Shown here piece after piece: positions 34,608 to 45,000 of a stretch of DNA of 64,000 nucleotides (positions are counted from its first letter, which is position 1; every line of letters starts with the position of its first letter). Location: positions 8,490,659-8,554,658 of the forward strand of contig OZ012686.1 of assembly GCA_963942565.1 (NCBI GenBank). The letters are read 5' to 3'. The stretch is from Maea johnstoni. Taxonomy: Eukaryota; Annelida; Polychaeta; Spionida; Magelonidae. The position numbers were made by a program, and so were the translations under genes. The notes beneath the pieces were generated by a model. The model was not told the DNA's origin, did not search any database, and was given only the letters and a program-made list of their open reading frames with translations.

Positions 34608-37600
34608 TCATTCCTCCTTGGTTCTAGCCCAAATCAGAGCATCTTCCTGTAATGTCTGGCGTAGACCTGAAATAGGAATTTAGCAACATTTAGTATTTTT
34701 TTATATAAATCATATTGCATTGTAAATTGATATTTGAGAAATATTTCCATAATGACATGTTCAACTTAGATTGCATAATAAGGCTGGCAACTCTAAATAC
34801 TTTCTGATACAGTATATATATGGCCTTATCCACTGCAAAGTTTGAGGAGTATTTGAAATCCGAAGCTCAGCATCTACTCATATAAATCAACAAATATTGA
34901 GATTTTTTGTCCAAGTAACATCAAAAGCAAGGGTGAATATCTGCACTAAATGAATGAGCATCTAAAAGTTTTTATATTGGTATTTCTCACAATACTTGTT
35001 TCAATCATACAATGCTTAATCATGCCCTAACCCATTAATGCTGAAGAATTCCTTTTGAATTTGTTGTCTGGATCCAATTTTCCTTTGACAATACATTTGA
35101 AATTAAAATTTATTTTGCATTTAATTTGAAGGAAAATTGTTGATACTATTCTAAGTAATATTACTCATTCAAATTTTTCCCAGCTATGCTTTTGCTGGAT
35201 AGATTTCATCAAAATTCTCAGGACACTTTTGGCCACTGTGAGCATTAATGGGTTAAATTAATTTAAAAAGACAAACAAAAAAAATCTTTACAAATCTCAC
35301 CTTCCATATCAAATCTGGATGAACCAGGCACAACATGTACAGTCTTTTTGTAGATTCCGTACACCTCCGGCGATGAATCACTGCAAGAAGACAGGTACCA
35401 TGTGGTACTTCCAGGACTAGCTGAGTCGTACTGTAATGTCTTTTCACAGAGCAAGCAGTACCTAGGGGAAGCATCGGGGCCTTTTGGAGAGAGACAGTCA
35501 TCTTGGTCCTTCATATAACTCCTGATTGCTCCTGAATGATGCTCTGGTCTGTCCCTCTTCCAACAGTAATGATCCGGTTCAATTGCCATAACCTTAATAA
35601 AATGTAAAAAAAAGAGTAAAGATTTATCCTATTGTTACATGTAGTTAATTTGATTTAGAACGTCCTGTCCCTAATGCTAAAAAAAAAAGCGACACACATT
35701 TCAAAATAACAGAACCACTTAGGGCAGGATAACAATCAGCATAAAGATTAACCTCATTTCAAATGTTGTGAGTTTGAGAATTTGGACTTGATACCTTAGT
35801 TAACCACATGCGTTACTCCTTTCTTGGCATTTTCTTATACTATGATTTTCACACCTTTTACACTAAACATGTGTTGATGGGTATTTAAAAGACAGAGTTA
35901 TGCCTTGCCAAGTAGATTTTTTGCTTAATTTTCCATGTTACTCTAAGTGTTATTAGCTCTATTTTCCTATCAAAATATATTTTATGGAACTAATTTATTT
36001 ATGATATACATACCTCTTCACAACATTTCCTACTGACAACAGCCCTAAAATCAATTCGCTGCCACAGCTTATCTCTCTTATGAAGAAACTTTGGATAGCG
36101 TTCTCTCCACTTCCTTCCTAAAGCCCATGGGAAAATATCATACTTATACTCCTCCTCATCCTCTTCCATATCGTTGGCTAAATACCTGCAAAATATAAAT
36201 ATATAGTACGGTATTAATACTTAAGGGTTCTCAAAAACATAGGTTAACTTAGATAAAAATAGAGGATCATTGATTTAATAGCTGAAATGTGGGTAAAAAC
36301 AAATTACAATTGTTCAAGTACTCAATACTTTGGGTATCAGATACTCTAATCAGGGTGCGACTTTCCCAGAGGCTTATGCCCCTAGATTTTAGTGGGCCAC
36401 CAAATTTTTCAGACTAGCGGACAAAATTGTATTATAATAACCATAAATCCTGTTTTTGACCTCTAATTTTTATAAAAATATCTTTTTGCACCCCAAGCCT
36501 GAAATCTAAATGTCGGACTCAGCTAAATATTCTTATAAGTTTACAATGATATCCTTATAGGTATGATTTTATATAGTAATTGATAGAATGTTAAAATCAA
36601 AATTACACTTTCAAATGTAGCTTACTACAAGTATGAATCTTCTGGAGCATTTCACCCATTTATACAAGTTATGTATTTTTAAGAATTAAGAAACTACTCA
36701 CAGTGCAATGAAGAAATTCATCCTTGTGAATTCCTTGGTACTAAAGCCAGCTCTCTTGAAGTAGGCAAACACCATGGAAATCAAATACTGCAATAAGAAT
36801 GGGTAGAATGAGAAAAGATTACTATGTACAGTGAACCAGGTTCTTGTGAATTCAATAATCCAATGTGCCTGAGCTAACTTAGCATATTCATGATTGGTAT
36901 TGAAGTTCATATCTCAATGCTATAAGCCTTTTACAGAAGGGGTTGTGATACCCTTCAATGAAGGCTCCATTACAATTCAAATTAATGGTAAATTTCCTGC
37001 TGAGAATTGTCATGATTCTACGGTTTTGCTTAAAGGTTATGAGGTAGATCTACTTCATTGTTTTTATGCAGAACTAAAGGAAATTATGTACAGAAATCCT
37101 GCCCCCATTAATTAACATTATAATAACTGAAAAAAAAATACAAATACTGTACATAAATACACTATTCATGTCACTTTTAAGGTAATGCAAATATTGTAGA
37201 TTTAAGGAAAATCATTATCACCAGACCTACAGTTTGCATACCTTACAATGGACAGACACCAATTACTATTAGTTGTTACCTGGCCATCCCATCATAGTAT
37301 ATAGTTTGTGGCATATATCTAATATCAGATATTTGTTTGGATTACTTTGTCAGTTTGAATTAAATGAAAAAAAAATAAAGATAGGTTTTCTCACCTTATC
37401 AGAAATCCTCATACAGCTATCCATCATGAGAAATTCATTCACAACGGGATCCTCTGAAATATCAAAAAATGTAATTTTTAAAAAATCAGTCACTATTTGG
37501 TAGATGTCATACATGAACAATACTCTGAGCTGACTAAAAAAGATTCTTTGGTGAGACGTGTGACCCTCATCTGTGTGATGCACCATTGATTGTTATACCC

Positions 37601-38623
37601 TTAAATTGCAATAAAAATAAAAAGAAAAGAAATGAAAAATTAAAAAATAAATTAAATCAAATCTGTGAGCAATAAAAATGAAAGAAATGAAAAATAAAAA
37701 AATAAATTAAATCAAATCTTAAAAAGATAATTTTTAAAAATGCCCCTAATTTCACTTTGGCCAAGTTAGGGTTTGGTCCAGCCTGACTCTTTATACAGGC
37801 CCTTTAATTAGCTATGGGAATGACGTCACGACAGTAGCAGAAGTTGGCATTGCAATTAGCGGTCTCATGGGATATACTGTATTACAGCAGTGTTTTCGAT
37901 TCCTCATTTCCCAATATCAAAACTTTCCTTATCTTCTTATCAAAGATTTAATGATTTTGACGCAGCAACTTTCATGTAAATAATAAACTTTATAAAAAGT
38001 AACCAGTGTTATGCTATATATAAAAACAATAATTGAACTTGAAGAAACTTACCTAATAATCTAAGGAACGCTTTAATTTCATTCGATTTCACTTGAAACG
38101 ATGGCTTTTTTAGTCTCTTGTGGGAAGAACAGACAGATATTCCCCCATCATCTGTGCTGGAATCCGAATCCGCATCTCTTCGTGATCGTTTGTTTCCTAT
38201 GCTGTGGGCGTGGTTCCTTTTGTTTTTCCATGTTCTTGTGACTTTTGGCGGAGTTGTCATGATGAGTGGTTCTGTGTCTTCGCTCCACATGCAATAATCC
38301 AGAATTGTAGCCTCCGATGTCAGCTGTGATAAGTCGGGTAATACCTCAACTTTTACAGAGTTTTCAGAACTGCCATTGTGATTGTACTCTCCTTCATAAA
38401 AGTTTACTTTCAGTTTCACCTCGCCTTCTTCGTCTAAATCATAATTCGACACTGACACCTCCGCCCTCTTTGACTTTGGCTCAGGATGATGTTCTGTGCT
38501 TTTTTCTCTTCTTGTCAACTCCTCATGCTCTTTTCCTTCCGTGAAATTCTGGATGGGCATGAAAGTTTCAAAGAAACTGTCAGGAATCGCCTTTTGGCAG
38601 CTGTTTTCTCTGTGCGGCAACAT
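34608..38623 (-). CDS. SPDYA: Speedy/RINGO A, cyclin-like activator of CDK1/CDK2
   Basis: Six coding exons: 38623-38053, 37453-37395, 36787-36702, 36185-36014, 35592-35301, 34666-34608; 412 residues with all junctions GT-AG and in phase. Residues 1-~184 are an acidic, Ser-rich tail with a basic stretch ([15 protein letters not shown]) leading in. The RINGO core (~185-325) is nearly identical to vertebrate Speedy A in its hallmark pieces: [63 protein letters not shown] and [12 protein letters not shown]. Family knowledge: binds and activates CDK1/2 without cyclin or T-loop phosphorylation, in oocyte and meiotic progression and at telomeres. The N-terminal tail is longer than in human Speedy A (313 residues). 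It lies head-to-head with SYVN1 (421 bp apart) and tail-to-tail with TRMT61B. Confidence 0.95.
35027..35256 (+). mobile_element. piggyBac-like MITE, AACCCATTAATGCT family (SPDYA 3' intron)
   Basis: Left CTAACCCATTAATGCTGAAG, right CTGTGAGCATTAATGGGTTAA, an inverted pair with TTAA at the right. 230 bp. It lies 45 bp from the SPDYA exon 5 donor. Confidence 0.75.
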
Positions 38624-38915
38624 GGCACGTGTGGAAATGATTGCTGAAAAAACAGCTGATAATGAGCGTGTGCCAAAACAGGATGTCGTCTGCCATCAAT
38701 TTCCCGCATTTTTTATCTTTCACGATTTTTAAGTAAACCCAATGAATTATTCGAATATTTAGTTCTAAATAGTTTGCATCGAATACTTCGGCGTTCATCC
38801 TTTTGGATTATTTTGTATGGTGGTAACTCACGAAGCGAATTTTAGAGAAATATGTGCGGCCATGTGTTCATGTTTATTTTGATTGCTTTGAATGACCCGC
38901 GCGTGCCGGCACGAG

Positions 38916-38934
38916 CCAATCAGATTAGTCCACG
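38916..38934 (+). promoter_or_regulatory. ER stress response element (ERSE), perfect CCAAT-N9-CCACG
   Basis: CCAAT at 38916-38920, nine bases, then CCACG at 38930-38934. This is the exact consensus bound by NF-Y plus ATF6 (and XBP1). It lies 110 bp upstream of the SYVN1 ATG in the sense orientation. Human SYVN1 is a known unfolded-protein-response target, so regulation of this gene by ER stress is a well-supported inference. Confidence 0.85.
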
Positions 38935-38990
38935 GGAGTGCTCCGCCAAATATGGTCATCTTCGCCTTATTTGGATTGCCAACTCGTAGC

Positions 38991-39001
38991 GCCGCCATAT
39001 T
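38991..39001 (-). promoter_or_regulatory. YY1-like site near the SYVN1 start
   Basis: On the minus strand AATATGGCGGC, a match to the YY1 core ATGGCGGC. It lies 44 bp upstream of the SYVN1 ATG, a usual position for YY1 at or near the transcription start. Confidence 0.5.
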
Positions 39002-39044
39002 GAATTATAGAGGACTTGTGTAGTGAGATCAAGAAGTCTCAAAA

Positions 39045-42000
39045 ATGAGGGCCGTACTCCTCACGGCAGCGAGTTTTGCTCTTACAGCAGCAGTTATAGG
39101 AAATGCATACTTTCAAAAGAATCAGTTTTACCCGTCGGTGGTGTACATCACCAAATCAAATCCGAGTATGGCGGTATGTAAACCAGAATATGTGTGTTAT
39201 ATAGGTGTTGTGTTTGTGAAGTAGTGGTCTGTAGTAATATGCTGTACTAGTACAGTAAGACTTAGTGGCAGTCCTTCTGTTCACTAGATATCTCTCTGCT
39301 GACCTGCCATTCCAATGTTTTGACATTACTCTTATCTTAAACACTGTCAAATACCCATACCCATCTCTCTATAGTCAGCAATATAACATCACTTCCATCT
39401 ACATTCCCACATAAACCACAGGTGATCAATCAGTGAAACAGAAACTTGAAAACAACATTGTCTTTGAATCTGTTGGACAGTGTTCAAAACATGTTTTGTC
39501 CATTTTCAAGCTAAGGTATTGGAAGATGAAAATTTCATCAAAATTGAAATGATTATGTTATCTTGTGAGTTATCTATCAAACAGGGTCCCTAGAATGTTG
39601 CAATATTGAATATGTGATTAAAGGTGTACCTCCCTTTAAGTTTAAATATCAAGAAAACAAACCTTCCATGCTTCACAACTTGAAGGCGATTGGTCAGATA
39701 TATTCTGCCTACCGTTATCATTAAAACAGTGCCTCAATATCATAAAAGATTCTCCAAGTCCCTGTTTCATATTTTCCATAACCTACATATACAAGCTGTT
39801 GGGTGTTTTGCTACAAGTGGTTTTTAAGATCTTTGTAAAATGCAAAACATATACATGATTATAAATATGAAAAAAAAAACTGACTTGGAGAACTGAGGTG
39901 AAATATATTGTGTAATGCTAAGTCAGTTTGATACAGACAGTCCCGTAGGTGCAAACGAGTACGAGTATGAAGCAGTTTATTTGGCTAAAAGCTAGCTCTG
40001 ATTCTCTTCAAACCAAGTTGCTGGAAAAAATCCTTGGTTTTCATCTATATACATGTAACAGCTAAACTTAAGGCAAGTCTCTTTTTGCATCATTTTAATG
40101 CCCTAGAATATAAAGTCACGGTTTGCAAAATATGAAGGTATCAATCTTTTGAGTAGTCTATTTGTTATTTGCAACCGCCATGTTATATGCCATGTTATTT
40201 ATAAAATCCTTCCTAACAATTATGGAATTGTTTGCACAATTTGACTCTAGTATATATTGTTTATTTTGTTTTTCAGGTCCTCTACATACAAGCCTTTGTT
40301 TTTGTAATCCTGATGGGGAAATTAATGAGAAAAGTATTCTTTGGCCAGTTGAGGGCAGCTGAAATGGAGGTAATGTCAATGAATTCCTTAGAAGGCATAT
40401 ACATTTCAGAATTCCATTGCATGTTTTTGTAACTACTAACTAGTAGGGATAGAGGGCTCACAGAAATGTAATTTTCTAAAAAAAAAAAAACATGCAATGG
40501 ATGCATTGATGTTTCTGCAATGAATGGATGAAAACCTAATTTGAATATAATAGGGGTCTGGTATTATTCTTATCATTCAGTAACATGGGCCACCCTCAAC
40601 CCATAAGAATCATAATTATTAACAAGTGTCCCAAATTAATGAGAATTTACAGTAAAGCACAACTTAGCTAAAAATCATAGGTAATGTCAGCATAATTAAG
40701 TTTTAAGACTAGGGGGATTTAAAGCAAGATGTTTACCATAAGTAAAATATAATGTATCTTAAAATTCTATTCGATCTTTGTCATTTCTATCAACAACTCA
40801 CCCAATTGTTTTCAATTTCAGCATTTAATTGAGCGCTCGTGGTATGCAGTAACAGAGACGTGTCTGGCCTTCACAGTCTTCAGAGATGACTTCAGTCCAA
40901 GATTTGTAGCTTTATTCACCTTACTACTCTTCCTCAAATGTTTTCACTGGTTAGCAGAGGACAGAGTAGATTATGTAAGTTAACTTCTAGTTCATTTCAT
41001 TATTTCACTCTGTTAAACCACCCATGCACTGATTGGCTGCTCTGACAAAATTGTATATATAAGCTTAGATATAATGATATATGTAAATAAAAATGTAAAA
41101 TGTTTTTGAATATCAATTGTGAATTCTCTGACCGGATGCATGTCTTTTGCTTACACATACAAATAAGGCTTACAAGTAATGTGTGTACATATCTTTTCGA
41201 AGTTTAACATGGCTTTGCGTATGAATTTAGTATTTTGCTTAGTAGAAAGGATTGGACTAATTCAGCTGAACCTAAAGAAGTTTGATTTAACTGTTGTTAT
41301 ATTGTTTTCAAAGGTTTCACTAATCAAGTAGTAATTTTCAGAAATACATTCTCATAACCAATGTCCATGGAAATGTATTAACTTATTTCAGCAGTAGTTG
41401 TTTTCTTTAACTGTTAACTTAACTATTTAGTATGTACCTTAATGTTTTCCTAATTTATTCCCTTTTTTGCAGATGGAAAGAAGTCCTGTTATATCATATT
41501 TATTTCACATGAGAGTATTATGTAAGTATCACATTCATCAGCTTTAAATAGTACTTACTATCAGTAGTCATTTAGTGCTTATCCAGAATTTACACACTTT
41601 ATTCCGTAATAGTTTCAGCTAATCAGTGAAGTATAAAAAGTGAAATTGATTTTAAGAAATGCTCAAGAAAGGTAACTTAAAGATGATTTGTATTTGGCTT
41701 TCTAAAAATAATTGATTACAATTTCTTAAAAGAAATGAACTAGCATTATGATCCCAGCTTACCATAATCCAATTCAAGTTTTAAGGACTTATTTTCTATA
41801 TTCACACATTTTTGATAAGAGTTTTGTTAGCAAAAGAAGGACTTATTTTCTAGATCTACACGTTTTGATATGCTTTGCTCTATATTTTCAGCTTTATTAG
41901 GTCTCCTCAGCTTCATAGATGTATATTTTATCAACCACGCATACTACAGTACTCTCATTAGGGGAGCTTCCGTGCAACTAGTATTTGGGTTTGAGGTAAG

Positions 42001-45000
42001 TTGAATGTGTGTGTGTGTGTCATGGATATGCAATTAGAAAAATAAATAAATAGAATGAATATATATAATATCACATATGTTATACCAAGGATTGGCCTTA
42101 ACTGACAGGAACAGATTTGGCTCCTAAGATTTTGAATTTAGGAGTAACTAAATCCTGGTATGTGCAGCACACTGGTAGGATTTTGCCAGAGGCACATTGT
42201 CCAGGCTATGCTCCCCCATAAATCTTTCGAAAAATGTGTCCATGCAGATGTATCTTTTGGGAACTATTAGGTAAAATAAGAAGATTTGCAAACTCAGTTA
42301 TTCTAAATTGTAAATGAGCCTAGATGATGGCTTGTAAGACTTCCTGAGAATTGTAAGGCATATTTCAGCCATAGAAATACACACCTTATAACTCACCTTT
42401 AATTTTTCAGCCTAGCTTTTGGAGTGTAAGGTATTCTTCTTTCATAATAAATTAAGGAACAAAAGATTGAAGCAATCAGGTAAATTTAACACAAACGTGG
42501 AATCAAATACTTCTAGAGAGTGTTTTAGACAAAAAAAAATTCAATACCTGACTATTTCTATAAGCTTTGATTTTGCATCATGGTTCATCACACACCTTTC
42601 CTGTTTGTTTCTTTCAGTATGCCATTCTCCTAACAGTCACCCTTTCCATCTTCATGAAGTATATTCTACACAAAATAGATCTGCAGAGCGAGAATCCCTG
42701 GGACAATAAAGCTGTATATTTACTCTACACAGAGCTAGTCATGGGTAAGCTATTGTGTAGCCTGCCTCCCAGACTGTATTTAGATTTCATCCCTTGAGGA
42801 TAGATGGCACTGCGGTATACTAAGGGTAGTTAGAAATATACTACCATTACAACCCTTTTGTGTGGTAATTGTGTGAACTAAATGGCCAACTGTAGGCCAC
42901 AAGTCCCTATGTAGTATAGGTGCAGGCATACATTGATATGTATAAAAGTAAAACATAGTAAAGCCTAGAAGCTAGGCTAGCTATTGTGGTACTTCCTTTA
43001 TCATGCCTGTGACAGCTGTCGTGTCAACAAGCAGCATGCAAATTGAAAATGTCTATCGACAGAATGCATAAATACAAAGCATGAATAGGTATATACAAAA
43101 ATGCACCAGACAGTATGTATTTGATAACTTAACTCCCTATTATGGGGAATTTAAGTTTCACTCATTAATGTAGAAAAACTTTTTTTTTAAACTACAAAAA
43201 AGACTGACTCATCGATGATAATATTTCTGTATTTCATTGATAGATGTATTTAATAATCATTTCGCTCATAATTGTGTAGAAAAGCATGAAGTTCTGTTAC
43301 TTATGGGAGACAGTGTCATAACCAGTTTTTAAAAACCGGGTGCCCAAAATGGGCTATGGTAAAATCTTTGGGCATCCTATTTTCAAGGGAGACAATATAC
43401 TCAGATTAATACAACCATAAACATATTTATTTATTGAAATAAGGCATAATACACTTATACAAATATGTGGGATTTATTTTGGGGTGAAAGCGTTCAAGTA
43501 TATGTTTGAAAATGATATTTTAAAGAATTACACACAAAAAAGTGGGTGTCCAAAGGGGTGATTTTCATGGGTTTGGGTTTCCAAATAACGCCCTGCTGGC
43601 TTAGACTATGATGGAAGATTGATTTTCATTTCACTCATTAATGTAGAAATGAAAACATGAAAAAAATGCTCAAAAAAATAAGTGATTCATTGAAGATAAT
43701 ATTTATAAAAAAACATTAAAAAAAAACTGATTCATTGAAGGTGATATTTCTGTATTTCATTGATAGATGTATTTGATAATCATTTCACTCATAATTGTAG
43801 AAAAGATATTTGAAAAAATACACACTCAAAAAACTGATCTATTGAAGATGACATTTCTATATTTCAATGATAGATGTATACTATTTAATAATTATTTCAC
43901 TCATAATTGTAGAAAAAATAGACACAAAAACTGATCTGTCGAAGATAATATTTCTGTATTTGATTGATAGATGTATTTATTAATCATTGTTTTGTATCTA
44001 CATTTGTTTTCAGATTTTATCAAAGTGGTCCTGTACGTTACATTCCTCGCCATCATGATCAAGGTTCACACCTTCCCATTATTCGCCATCAGACCTATGT
44101 ATTTAACTATGAGGTGAGTCGCAACTAGTCCATGCTGTTTCATATGGTGGTATTTGGATGCCACTTTTACCTGAAAATAATCTGTCTGCTTGTCAAAGTC
44201 AATAACTAGTTACCATTTGACTCTTCAACATGGCTAGGGATATATGGTCACCGTTTTCCACTTGAAACTTCAGAATTTTTATCGCAATTATTTTTTTAGA
44301 CATATATATGTTTACGCAATTAAAATTTAAAATTGGGTTTTAACGCAAGTACGTTTCGTAAGATTATTTCAAGAATAAAAATCAAAGATTTTTTTTTTCA
44401 AAAAATGTTAGTTACTTTGGCTTAAACACACAATTGAAAATACATTTTATCGTTAATATTGAATCGCATGTCTTCACCAATTGAGCTATTTATTTAGAAG
44501 AATGGTTGTGTTGATTTTAATTAGAAAATAGTGATAGTCAAAGTTGCTTTATAGAAATTTTTTACTCTCATTATTTTCTAATATCTCATGAATATGTTAA
44601 TCATTTGTAAGTTATGACTAATCCATATTAGCTTGAGAATGAGTTGAATAGACTAACGTGTTTGAAACTTACAGTCAATATTTGTAAGCATTTCCTCGAA
44701 GTCATTTGAATGTTTTAGCATAGATACCAGTGTCGGTTTCATTTGTCTGTATGCTTATCTCTACTATCTTTTCTGATTCAATGTTTTGTCTTGTAGGGCC
44801 TTCAAGAAAGCCTTGAACGATGTCATCATGTCTAGAAGAGCAATCAGAAACATGAACACCCTGTATGTACAAGGATATGTGAGGCAATAGAGCTTGCCCT
44901 TTCACCTAGAATTGCATTTTCATCTTGTAATGGAATGAATAATTGGAATTACTTACCGTTTAAGTAGAGAAAATTTGAATATTTTCTGTGAATATTGTGT

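Larger units (their letters stand above)
38624..39044. promoter_or_regulatory. Bidirectional SPDYA/SYVN1 promoter
   Basis: A 421-bp space separates the divergent ATGs. It is GC-richer than its surroundings, and holds an E-box CACGTG at 38626-38631, an NF-Y CCAAT box inside a full ERSE (38916-38934) and a YY1-type GCCGCCATATT at 38991-39001. There is no obvious TATA box. A germline cell-cycle gene and a secretory-pathway housekeeping gene would share it. Confidence 0.75.
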
